A program made the translations under genes and the position numbers. Below the pieces are notes generated by a model. That model made no database searches, was not told where the DNA came from, and saw nothing but the letters and a program-made list of their open reading frames with translations. From UBA4312 sp040266995 (lineage in GTDB: Bacteria > Bacillota_I > Bacilli_A > Erysipelotrichales > Erysipelotrichaceae), in contig JAWRHV010000041.1 of NCBI GenBank assembly GCA_040266995.1, forward strand, positions 1 to 63,240: a DNA stretch of 63,240 nt, written 5' to 3'. This document shows, piece after piece, positions 23,249 through 31,317 of this stretch. Numbering within the stretch: position 1 is the first letter of the stretch; the number at the start of each line of letters is the position of its first letter.

Positions 23249-25252
23249 ATGAAACCATTGATGAATCGCATTGCCTTTCTATCCGGTGTCGGTTTTCTTC
23301 TGGTATTTGGCTATGCAGGAAATCATACGATTCATGCAGAAACCGTTGAGCCGCAAACCCAGGAGACCACGGAAGACATCGATCCGTTGGAGCCGATGGA
23401 ACCAACGGTAGAACAGGAACAGATCCAACAGCAGATGCCTTTACAGAACGAACAAACGGAAGAAGATATGCAGCCGGTGGCTCGTGTGGAAGAAGAACCA
23501 GCCACCGTACAATATCAGACCCATGTACAAACGTATGGATGGCAGACCCCGAAGGTGGACGGACAGACAGCCGGCACCAGCGGGCAGTCGAAGCGTCTGG
23601 AAAGTATCCGCATTTCAGTAAAGGACAGTCAGCTTAGCGGGCATATCCAGTATCGTACGCACATTCAAACCTATGGCTGGGAAACATCATGGAAACAAGA
23701 TGGACAGATTTCCGGTACCAGTGGGCAGTCCAAACGCCTGGAAGCCATCCAGATCCGCTTGACAGACCAGTTGGCCGATTTGTACTCCATTTATTATCGT
23801 GTCCATTGTCAGAACTATGGCTGGTTAGGATGGGCCAAAGACGGAGAATATGCCGGCAGCCAAGGTTTTTCCAAACGCTTGGAAGCTATTGAGATCCAAC
23901 TGGTAAAAAAAGGGGAGAAAGCCCCAGTGCAAGATAAAACAGCTTTCGTTTGTCCTTATATAAGATATACAACACACGTACAGCGCTTAGGCTGGCAGGC
24001 CGAAAAAGCCGATGGACAGTTGGCCGGTACCAACGGACAGTCCCTGCGGTTGGAAGCCATTAAAATCCTATTGAACAACTATCCAGGTATTTCCGGTTCG
24101 ATCGCTTATCGCAGCCATATCCAGGGCATTGGTTGGGAAGCAGCATGGAGAAAAAACGGACAAGTATCCGGAACCAACGGGCAGTCCAAACGCCTGGAAG
24201 CCATCCAGATCCGTCTGGAAGGAGCTGTAACGAAGGAGTATGACGTGTATTATCGTGTCCATACACAGAATTTCGGCTGGTTGGAGTGGACCAGCAATGG
24301 CTGCAGTTCGGGAACACAAGGAGATAATTTACGCTTAGAAGGTATTGAGATCCGACTTGTTAAAAAGAATACAAAAGCCCCTTCCACGGTGAATACGGTC
24401 TCTTTTCTGCATAAAGATACTCCCTACTATAATGATAAAAAGCTGACCGGGTGGCAGCGTATCAACGGCAATTACTATTATGCTGACTCCAAAAATCATC
24501 TGGTGAAAGGTTTTTACATCTTGAATGGAAAGGAGTACGGTTTTGACTTTAAAACGGGAAAACAGCTGATAAACCAATTTGTCTATCTGGATCATGCCGG
24601 CTATGGTTCGCGGAACCATAAGGTCGTTTATTTCGATAAGGATGGGATCCTTGTCAAGTACAGTATGCAAAGAAATCGTGCCACTATATCGATTGATTCC
24701 CAGGGAATTGTGCAGTCAGTCACTCATAACGGGATCCGTTATTACTCGCAACTGGACGGAAAATGGGCGAATAAAACCATTGGTGGTTATACGATCGGGG
24801 CTACAGGCTGTTTACCGACTGTATCTACAATGGTCATCAATTATTTGTTCGGATTGGAGGAAACACCCGTCACGATCGGGCAGAACCTGTATGCCAATCA
24901 GTACTACAATAATCCAAAATATGGGAAAGGAACCATTGCCTCAGCATGGGAGCATCTATCTCGTCAGTACGGCTTCCATATACAATACATCTATGATAGC
25001 AGTGGTTTGAAGGCAGCCTTGGCACGGGGAGATCTTGTAGTCGGTGCGGTTGAATCCACCCTGTTTGGCCAGTATGGATATACGCATGAGCTGTTGCTGT
25101 ATAACTATGTTAGTTCAAACCATTGCCAGGCATACGATCCGTATTTCAAATCCAACAATAAGAGCTTTTCGATTGACAAGTTTTGGACGTACAGAACACA
25201 AACCAAAGAAGACCGTCTGCACAATGCTTGCTTCTTCTCTATTACTCGATGA
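23249..25252 (+). CDS. Secreted C39-like cysteine peptidase with six ChW repeats
   Basis: The 667-residue exported protein has a signal peptide (NHTIHAET), an acidic Glu/Gln linker to about 85, and two ordered ChW triads (about 87-374). A short segment resembling choline/glucan-binding repeats follows (GWQRINGNYYYADS ... LVKGFYILNG, about 385-475), then a peptidase_C39-like domain (about 495-663). The catalytic Cys is in IGATGCLPTVSTM (near 520) and the His in YGYTHELLLYNY. It probably cleaves peptide bonds in wall peptides or surface proteins. The first triad is nearly identical at DNA level to that of the next gene. RBS AAGGGAGG. Confidence 0.87.
   Translation: MKPLMNRIAFLSGVGFLLVFGYAGNHTIHAETVEPQTQETTEDIDPLEPMEPTVEQEQIQQQMPLQNEQTEEDMQPVARVEEEPATVQYQTHVQTYGWQTPKVDGQTAGTSGQSKRLESIRISVKDSQLSGHIQYRTHIQTYGWETSWKQDGQISGTSGQSKRLEAIQIRLTDQLADLYSIYYRVHCQNYGWLGWAKDGEYAGSQGFSKRLEAIEIQLVKKGEKAPVQDKTAFVCPYIRYTTHVQRLGWQAEKADGQLAGTNGQSLRLEAIKILLNNYPGISGSIAYRSHIQGIGWEAAWRKNGQVSGTNGQSKRLEAIQIRLEGAVTKEYDVYYRVHTQNFGWLEWTSNGCSSGTQGDNLRLEGIEIRLVKKNTKAPSTVNTVSFLHKDTPYYNDKKLTGWQRINGNYYYADSKNHLVKGFYILNGKEYGFDFKTGKQLINQFVYLDHAGYGSRNHKVVYFDKDGILVKYSMQRNRATISIDSQGIVQSVTHNGIRYYSQLDGKWANKTIGGYTIGATGCLPTVSTMVINYLFGLEETPVTIGQNLYANQYYNNPKYGKGTIASAWEHLSRQYGFHIQYIYDSSGLKAALARGDLVVGAVESTLFGQYGYTHELLLYNYVSSNHCQAYDPYFKSNNKSFSIDKFWTYRTQTKEDRLHNACFFSITR
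23521..23970 (+). repeat. Near-identical ChW triad tract, copy 1 (partner 25805-26254)
   Basis: This 450-base stretch, the first ChW triad of the C39 gene, aligns without any gap to 25805-26254 in the transglutaminase gene. I count about 31 mismatches by eye, many at third codon positions. The flanks differ much more, so the similarity has sharp edges, as expected from gene conversion or a recent partial duplication. Confidence 0.9.
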
Positions 25253-25277
25253 ACCCGAACACATACCTGAAGTTGAA

Positions 25278-25306
25278 AAACGATCCAATTTGTGGATCGT
25301 TTTTTT
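25278..25306 (+). terminator. Rho-independent terminator after the C39 gene
   Basis: AAACGATCCA (25278-25287), loop ATTTG, TGGATCGTTT (25293-25302), with continuing T. Confidence 0.93.
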
Positions 25307-25376
25307 AATGGCCGTATTGAATAAATGAAAAGAAAAAAAACAAATCAGGATGAATCGTTAAATTCAACTAATTTAA

Positions 25377-25406
25377 TTGACATTTAATTCTTTCTGAAGG
25401 TAAACT
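25377..25406 (+). promoter_or_regulatory. Promoter of the transglutaminase ChW gene
   Basis: A perfect -35 box TTGACA (25377-25382) and TAAACT (25401-25406) with an 18-base spacer lie 42 bases before ATG 25449. Confidence 0.6.
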
Positions 25407-25448
25407 TTATAGGTAAATAAAAATAATGTACAGGAAGGAGCGATATAT

Positions 25449-27239
25449 ATGCGTCATTATCTTTTTGGCATATTCTTTTTCTTTATGTTGATTCTGCCTT
25501 TTTCTACACAAGTGGAAGCACAGGAGGTTTCAACAGCTTCCAATACGCCGACGATAGTCCAGAGTGAAGAAGAAACCATGGATCCGCCGGAAGTGACGGG
25601 AATAATGTCAGAAGAAGAAAAGGATGCGTCATCCACTGAACAGATGCCGGTAAACGCAGAGCCGGTGGTATTGAATAACGAGGCATCCGTTCAAGCCGAT
25701 TCAGAACAAAATCCGGAGACGTACCTCACGTGCCAATCCAAGCTCGTGGAAGCTTCCAAGATTTCAGTGGATTCTTCACTGCAGGGAAATGTGGAGTACC
25801 GTGTCCATGTGCAAACCTATGGATGGCAGAGCCCAAAGGTGAACGGACAGACAGCCGGTACCAGCGGGCAGTCAAAACGTCTGGAGAGTATCCGCATTTC
25901 AGTAAAGGATACGCAGCTTAGCGGACATATCCAGTATCGTACGCACATTCAAAGCTATGGCTGGGAAACATCATGGAAACAAGATGGGCAGATTTCCGGT
26001 ACCAGTGGGCAGTCCAAACGCCTGGAAGCCATCCAGATCCGATTAACAGACCAGTTGGCCGATTTGTACTCCATCTATTACCGTGTTCATTGTCAGAACT
26101 ATGGCTGGCTGGGATGGGCCAAAGACGGGGAATATGCCGGCAGCCAAGGTTTTTCCAAACGTCTGGAAGCCATTGAGATCCAACTGGTAAAAAAAGGGGA
26201 AAAAGCCCCGGCGCAAGATAAAACAGCCTTCGTTTGCCCTTATATAAAATATACAGCCCATGTACAGAGCTATGGATGGCAATCCAAAAAGATTGATGGG
26301 CAGACCGCCGGTACCAGCGGCCAGTCCAAACGGATCGAGGCCATTACTTTACAGTTAATGCATCCGGCCTGGAGCGGACATATTATGTATCGAACTCATA
26401 TACAATCCATTGGCTGGCAAAACTGGCAGAAAGATGGACAGGTGGCCGGTACCGTTGGAAAAGGGTTGCGAATGGAAGGCATTCAGATCCAGCTGACCGG
26501 AGATATTACGCAAAGCTTCGATGTGTATTATCGCGTACACATTCAGGATTACGGCTGGATGGACTGGACCAGCAACGGGATGGTATCCGGTAGCGAGGGA
26601 ATGTCCAAACGTATAGAGGGAATCGAGGTGCAGTTAGTCGCCAAGAATCACCCAAAAACATCGGTGAATACAGTCAGCTATTTAAATCATGAGGTTGGCT
26701 ATCATGGGAATACAACGGTGACCGGCTGGAATAAGATGAACGGAAACCAGTATTATTTCGATACAAATGGGAAGCTTTTGAAAAACCAAGCCATCGGAAA
26801 CCGCTACGTGAATGCCAGGGGAAAAGAAATAACCGATCCGTTGGAAAAAAAGATTGCTTCTATCCTGAGCTCTACCGGCTGGAATCTTAGAAAAGGATAT
26901 CAGTGGATCATCTCTCACATTCAATACCAGACGATGGTGGCCAACGCAGCCAAAGGATCCAACTGGTATGCGGCATACGGCTACAATAACCGAAAGGGGA
27001 ACTGTTATGTTTATGCGGCATTGATGTATAAAATGGGCAAACTGCTAGGCTATGATATCCATCAGGTAGCAGGAACACTGGCTATAGGAAACAATCATTC
27101 CTGGACAGAAGTCGTCATCAACAAAAAAGTATATATCATTGATCCGGACATGGAATATGAGCTGCATCGAAATGGTTATATGCTGCGATATGGCGCCCCG
27201 GGCACATTGAAAATTGCCAGTCATTATCGAATGAACTAA
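25449..27239 (+). CDS. Secreted transglutaminase-like protein with six ChW repeats plus a repeat remnant
   Basis: The 596-residue exported protein has a signal peptide (TQVEAQE) and an acidic linker. A broken-off ChW end (TCQSKLVEASKISVDSSL, about 93-110) precedes two complete ChW triads (about 115-397). After a CW-like segment (GWNKMNGNQYYFDTNGKLL) comes a transglutaminase-like domain (about 466-580). The papain-like triad is visible as Cys in KGNCYVYAALMY (near 518), His in NNHSWTEVVI (near 549) and Asp in IIDPDME (near 564). Family members either cross-link proteins or cut peptides, and sequence alone does not say which. RBS AGGAAGGAG. A terminator follows immediately. Confidence 0.88.
   Translation: MRHYLFGIFFFFMLILPFSTQVEAQEVSTASNTPTIVQSEEETMDPPEVTGIMSEEEKDASSTEQMPVNAEPVVLNNEASVQADSEQNPETYLTCQSKLVEASKISVDSSLQGNVEYRVHVQTYGWQSPKVNGQTAGTSGQSKRLESIRISVKDTQLSGHIQYRTHIQSYGWETSWKQDGQISGTSGQSKRLEAIQIRLTDQLADLYSIYYRVHCQNYGWLGWAKDGEYAGSQGFSKRLEAIEIQLVKKGEKAPAQDKTAFVCPYIKYTAHVQSYGWQSKKIDGQTAGTSGQSKRIEAITLQLMHPAWSGHIMYRTHIQSIGWQNWQKDGQVAGTVGKGLRMEGIQIQLTGDITQSFDVYYRVHIQDYGWMDWTSNGMVSGSEGMSKRIEGIEVQLVAKNHPKTSVNTVSYLNHEVGYHGNTTVTGWNKMNGNQYYFDTNGKLLKNQAIGNRYVNARGKEITDPLEKKIASILSSTGWNLRKGYQWIISHIQYQTMVANAAKGSNWYAAYGYNNRKGNCYVYAALMYKMGKLLGYDIHQVAGTLAIGNNHSWTEVVINKKVYIIDPDMEYELHRNGYMLRYGAPGTLKIASHYRMN
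25805..26254 (+). repeat. Near-identical ChW triad tract, copy 2 (partner 23521-23970)
   Basis: This is the second member of the 450-base pair and is collinear and gap-free with 23521-23970. It covers the first complete triad of the transglutaminase gene. A half-repeat lies directly upstream of it (25726-25790), consistent with a recombination joint. Confidence 0.9.
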
Positions 27240-27240
27240 A

Positions 27241-27276
27241 AAAGGTTTCAGAACAATTCGTTCTGAAGCTTTTTTT
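27241..27276 (+). terminator. Rho-independent terminator after the transglutaminase gene
   Basis: TTCAGAAC (27247-27254), loop AATTC, GTTCTGAA (27260-27267), then GC and a T-run. It begins directly after the stop codon. Confidence 0.92.
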
Positions 27277-27392
27277 AAGAAACAGGCAATTATTTATGAT
27301 GTGAATCAATGAACACGAATCTGTATTTATCAACATAATATTTCATGACAAGTTCTTTCTATTTGTGAGCCAAAGTGACTGATTTGTGATAA

Positions 27393-27398
27393 TATAAT
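27393..27398 (+). promoter_or_regulatory. -10 element (TATAAT) of the O-acylation operon
   Basis: TATAAT lies 25 bases before ATG 27424. No acceptable -35 box is seen at the normal distance. Confidence 0.4.
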
Positions 27399-27423
27399 AC
27401 ATAAAGGAAACAGGGGATAGGAT

Positions 27424-28224
27424 ATGGCAGTACAGAAAAGAACGGTTCACAAGAATCATAGAAAAAAGAAAAGAAAACAAATCAACCGAAGTCATATTTT
27501 TTTGGCAGTCGGTGTTTTTTTGATTCTATGCATCGGCTGGACCGTGGTCAACCGGCATTTGAATTACAGTACGTCGGAAGGCGTCCAATATATAAAATCA
27601 TTAGAACAAGATGACACAAAGACAGTCAAAAAGGAATTAAAAAAGAAAAGAGAGGCAGAAAGAAAAGCCGCCATTGAGGCCGGGGAATTTGACATCTTCG
27701 GAATGTTCGAGGACTACGTTATCTTCGGCGATTCCCGGGTCATGGGCTTCTCTTTCTACGGATATCTTGAGGACAGCCGGGTACTGGCGGATTCAGGGGC
27801 TACCATTAAGAACATTCAGGATCATCTCGATGAAGTGGAGCGGATGCACCCTTCCAATATATTCTTTTCCTATGGTGTAAATGACATGGGAATGAATATC
27901 AATGAAGAAGAGGGCGGATACGGACAGATTTATGCGGACCAGATCAAAAAGGTCCTGGATATTGTTCCGGATGCCAATATTTATGTTGTAGCGATCATGC
28001 CTTGTACGCCGGCAACACTGGAAGATAACCCGGCCTGGAAAGAAGTCAATACCTACAATAAAGAAATTGAAAAGATGTGCAAGGAAAACAAATGGAATTA
28101 TATTAATGTGAATGAGATTACCGATGGGGGAAATGCCGATATCTATCAGACCGATGGGATCCATTATCTGTCAACTTTTTATAGTGAATGGGCGGCAGCT
28201 ATATTTAATGAAATCGGGGATTAA
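27424..28224 (+). CDS. Membrane-anchored SGNH/GDSL-family hydrolase or acyltransferase
   Basis: The 266-residue protein has a very basic N terminus, one signal-anchor helix (about 25-43), a charged spacer (KKELKKKREAERK) and an extracellular SGNH domain. Block I reads FGDSRVMGF (Ser near 103), block III YGVNDMG, and block V DGIHY, which supplies the Asp-His pair. Such proteins next to MBOAT and DHHW genes usually transfer or remove acyl groups on surface polymers, as PatB and AlgX do. It heads an operon with DUF4358, MBOAT, DHHW and GH25 genes. RBS CAGGGGATAGGAT, nearly the same as that of the next gene. Confidence 0.85.
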   Translation: MAVQKRTVHKNHRKKKRKQINRSHIFLAVGVFLILCIGWTVVNRHLNYSTSEGVQYIKSLEQDDTKTVKKELKKKREAERKAAIEAGEFDIFGMFEDYVIFGDSRVMGFSFYGYLEDSRVLADSGATIKNIQDHLDEVERMHPSNIFFSYGVNDMGMNINEEEGGYGQIYADQIKKVLDIVPDANIYVVAIMPCTPATLEDNPAWKEVNTYNKEIEKMCKENKWNYINVNEITDGGNADIYQTDGIHYLSTFYSEWAAAIFNEIGD

Positions 28225-28262
28225 CCTGTGATGCAGGATCAAACGAACCAGGGGGATAGGAT

Positions 28263-28748
28263 ATGAAAAAGTTTAAAGTGGTTCAGATTGTGTTATTTGT
28301 AGTGATCTGTCTGTTTATGGGATCGTTTCTGATTACGCCGACCGACAGTCAATCGTCTTTTAACTATGTGACCAAAACCACCTTGAAATCAGAGAATATG
28401 GAACAGTATTCACAACAGAACAATCAGAACATCAAGCGGTTTTTAAGTGTGGATCCGACGGCCTATAAAAACATCAGCTATTATAAAAATGTCGATGATA
28501 TGAAAGCCAGTGAAATTGTCCTGGTACAGTTCCGATCCGATGATCAGGCAGCCGCCTTTGAAGAAGCCATGAACCAAAGAGTGGCCAATCAGCTGAATAT
28601 TTACGATGCGTATCTGCCGAAGGAGGCCGATCTTTGTCGGGAGGCAGTCGTCTATACACAGGCCAACTATGGTATCTATGTGACCAATAAAAAGGCAGAC
28701 GCCATCGTCGATCGTTTTAAAACAAGTTTAAAGGGGGAATCAAAATGA
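28263..28748 (+). CDS. DUF4358-family membrane-anchored protein
   Basis: The 161-residue protein has an N-terminal membrane helix (about 7-25) and a soluble extracellular part. The DUF4358-like features are a hydrophobic strand (EIVLVQFRSDDQAAAFEEAM), repeated Asn-Gln, and a C-terminal helix (GIYVTNKKADAIVDRFKTSL). DUF4358 proteins are often found with MBOAT O-acyltransferase genes in Bacillota, but their role is unknown; a structural accessory of the acylation complex is plausible. Its last codons overlap the MBOAT start by four bases (ATGA), so translation is coupled. Confidence 0.75.
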   Translation: MKKFKVVQIVLFVVICLFMGSFLITPTDSQSSFNYVTKTTLKSENMEQYSQQNNQNIKRFLSVDPTAYKNISYYKNVDDMKASEIVLVQFRSDDQAAAFEEAMNQRVANQLNIYDAYLPKEADLCREAVVYTQANYGIYVTNKKADAIVDRFKTSLKGESK

Positions 28749-30115
28749 GTTTTTCAAGTTTAATCTTCATTTTTGCCTTTCTTCCTTTGACATTACTGCT
28801 CTATCATTTATTGCCGACATCCCAGATCAAAAACGGTGTTCTGTTGGTTGCCAGTCTCTTATTCTATGCCTGGGATCAGCCGAAGTTTTTGATTTTATTG
28901 ATATTGTCGGTTTTATGGAACTATGTCTCTGCCTTGTCCTTTGATCAGGAAACAGATGCCAAAAAAAGAAAACGCAGTTTTATCTTTGGTGTTGTTGTCA
29001 ACATTTTGATCCTGGGATTCTTTAAATACACCAATTTCTTTCTGGGCGGACTGGTTCACTTAAAACTGAGCCTGCCGATCGGATTATCTTTCTTTACGTT
29101 CAGTGCGATTTCCTATCTGGCAGATGTGTATATGGGCAAATCAAAGGCCCAGAAAAACATTTTATATGTAGCGTTATATATCAGCTTCTTTGGTAAAGTG
29201 AATATGGGCCCGATCGTTCAATACCATGATATGGAAGATTTCCTGGCAAAACGGGAAGTAACCGGAGAAAAGTGGAATACCGGCATTGTCCTGTTCTTAA
29301 AAGGGCTCTTTAAGAAAGTGCTGATTGCCGACCGTCTTGCGGTGATGTTTGCGGCATTGGCCACCGATGCCTCTGTGCTTGGAACGTGGTTGTATGCGAT
29401 CAGCTATATGCTGCAGCTGTATTTTGACTTTTCCGGCTACAGTGATATGGCCATCGGACTCAGCCGATTGTTCGGTTTTGATTTTGCGCCGAACTTTGAT
29501 CATCCGTATATTGCTCTTAATATTCAGGATTTCTGGCGTCGCTGGCACATTTCCTTATCACGCTGGTTCCGTGACTATATTTATATTCCATTGGGAGGAA
29601 ACCGTCTCTCACAGACGATGTATATCCGCAATATCATGATCGTATGGTTGTGCACCGGCTTATGGCATGGAGCTAACTGGACCTTTATCGTATGGGGGCT
29701 GTATTATGGGGTATTGTTGTTAATGGAAAAGTATTTCCTGCGGGATCTTCTTTCCCATGTACCAACCGCTGTGCAGCACATTTATACGTTGTTGCTGGTA
29801 CTGATTGGATGGGTCTTCTTCATGAGCCCGAATATAGGCGCTGCCTTTGGGGTTATTGGGCGAATGTTCTTTATCGGAACCAAAGGGTTGGTAAGCAATA
29901 CAGCCTGGTTCTATCTGAAGAGCAATCTTTTGCTGCTGATTGTAGCTTGTATCTTCAGTACCACATTCTATAAATACTTATGGCGAATGGATGTTGTATT
30001 CCTGCGAAAACAGGCACCATTGGCGGCTACTATCGTCTATGTCGTCCTGTTTGTCATCAGTATCACCTATATCATTTCCAGCACCTACCAGTCATTCTTA
30101 TACTTTGCGTTTTAG
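28745..30115 (+). CDS. MBOAT-family O-acyltransferase (AlgI/DltB-like)
   Basis: The 456-residue polytopic membrane protein (about 11 helices) moves acyl groups, usually acetyl, across the membrane onto extracellular polymers. The family core is clear: NFDHPYIALNIQDFWRRWHI..., SLSRWFRDYIYIPLGGN, and the catalytic His in CTGLWHGANWTFIVWG. No dltA or dltC is adjacent, so D-alanylation is unlikely and acetylation with the SGNH and DHHW partners is favoured. The substrate could be the surface polysaccharide or peptidoglycan. RBS AAAGGGGGAATCAAA. Confidence 0.93.
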   Translation: MSFSSLIFIFAFLPLTLLLYHLLPTSQIKNGVLLVASLLFYAWDQPKFLILLILSVLWNYVSALSFDQETDAKKRKRSFIFGVVVNILILGFFKYTNFFLGGLVHLKLSLPIGLSFFTFSAISYLADVYMGKSKAQKNILYVALYISFFGKVNMGPIVQYHDMEDFLAKREVTGEKWNTGIVLFLKGLFKKVLIADRLAVMFAALATDASVLGTWLYAISYMLQLYFDFSGYSDMAIGLSRLFGFDFAPNFDHPYIALNIQDFWRRWHISLSRWFRDYIYIPLGGNRLSQTMYIRNIMIVWLCTGLWHGANWTFIVWGLYYGVLLLMEKYFLRDLLSHVPTAVQHIYTLLLVLIGWVFFMSPNIGAAFGVIGRMFFIGTKGLVSNTAWFYLKSNLLLLIVACIFSTTFYKYLWRMDVVFLRKQAPLAATIVYVVLFVISITYIISSTYQSFLYFAF

Positions 30116-30132
30116 AAGGGAGTTCGTATCAA

Positions 30133-31317
30133 ATGGATAATAAAAAACAACATAAATATTTGAATCGGGCTCATCGTATGATTCGTATGGTGTTTTTGGT
30201 CAGCATTCTTCTGGGCCTGGTTGTAAATATACTGGTTCCGGATCAGGAAACATCGGATATGGAAAATCGGTCTTTGGCGAAGTTTCCGTCGATTTCCTTA
30301 AAAACGCTTTCGAACGGGGATTTTTTCCATGGTATGGAAAGCTGGTTTGCCGATCAGTTTGTAGGCCGGAACACATTGATTAAGCTGAATTATATGAATC
30401 AAAAAGTGGCCGGTATCCGGGAAATCAATAATGTATACCTGGGAAAGAACATGCTGATTGAAAAGGCAGCCAAACCAAACCAGGAACAGCTGGATCGGAA
30501 TATAAAGGGCATTAATGACTTTGCCAAAAGACATCCGGAATTAAACATCCGTTTTGTCCTGGCACCGAATGCCGTCAGTATTGAAAAGAACAAGCTGCCC
30601 GGTTCAGCTCCTTCACGGGACCAGAATCAGGACATTGACAATATCTACAAGTCTTTAAACAATACAATCGAAGCGATTGATTTACGGGATGCGATGAATG
30701 AATATAAAGATGAGTATATTTATTATAAGACCGACCATCACTGGACCAGTCTAGGCGCCTTCTATGCAGCCCAGCAGATGGAAACCAAAGTCAATAAAGA
30801 CGATTATGATATCATGCCGGTAACCAATAATTTCCAGGGAACCCTGTCCTCCAAAACCGGCAACAGCACCCTGCATGATCGCATCGATATCTATGTGCAC
30901 AAAGACGATATCCGCTATATGGTCACCCATGGATCCGATGGCTCGGAAACCTTATCCATGTACAATTCGGACGCTTTGAAGCAGAAGGATAAGTACCAGG
31001 TGTTTTTAGGCGGCAATGAAGGCATGATCAACATTTCGATCGATAACGATTCCGATCGTCGTCTGCTGTTGATCAAAGACAGCTATGCCAATGAATTGAT
31101 CCAGTTTTTATTACCATATTATCGTACGATCACGATCATCGATCCACGCTATTATTTCGATGATCTCGAACGTCAGATGAACCGGGATATCATTACGGAT
31201 GTTTTGTTTATGTATAATACGAATACGTTTTTAGAGGACACGTCCTTAGCGGACTGTCTGGCCGAACAGGAAAAACAAGAAGAACAGAAAACAGAGGAAG
31301 AAGAGGTGGTGGAATGA
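30133..31317 (+). CDS. DHHW-family (AlgX/AlgJ-like) O-acetylation partner
   Basis: The 394-residue protein has one N-terminal signal-anchor helix (about 17-37) and an extracellular SGNH-like domain with the defining KTDHHWTSLGAFYAAQ motif (near 200) and the Ser-bearing LLIKDSYANELI (near 318). It ends in a Glu/Gln-rich acidic tail. By analogy with AlgJ/AlgX it would accept acyl groups exported by the MBOAT protein and pass them to a polymer. ATG 30133 was chosen over upstream in-frame starts lying inside the MBOAT gene; RBS GAAGGGAG. Its stop overlaps the GH25 start by four bases. Confidence 0.88.
   Translation: MDNKKQHKYLNRAHRMIRMVFLVSILLGLVVNILVPDQETSDMENRSLAKFPSISLKTLSNGDFFHGMESWFADQFVGRNTLIKLNYMNQKVAGIREINNVYLGKNMLIEKAAKPNQEQLDRNIKGINDFAKRHPELNIRFVLAPNAVSIEKNKLPGSAPSRDQNQDIDNIYKSLNNTIEAIDLRDAMNEYKDEYIYYKTDHHWTSLGAFYAAQQMETKVNKDDYDIMPVTNNFQGTLSSKTGNSTLHDRIDIYVHKDDIRYMVTHGSDGSETLSMYNSDALKQKDKYQVFLGGNEGMINISIDNDSDRRLLLIKDSYANELIQFLLPYYRTITIIDPRYYFDDLERQMNRDIITDVLFMYNTNTFLEDTSLADCLAEQEKQEEQKTEEEEVVE

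Noticed and set aside
24730..25240. C39 domain as a bacteriocin-processing ABC transporter
   Set aside because: There are no transmembrane or ABC domains, and the protein is secreted by signal peptide with a ChW anchor. It fits the stand-alone C39-like group.
28745..30115. MBOAT gene as dltB of a D-alanylation operon
   Set aside because: No dltA, dltC or dltD partner is adjacent; SGNH, DUF4358 and DHHW genes point to O-acylation.
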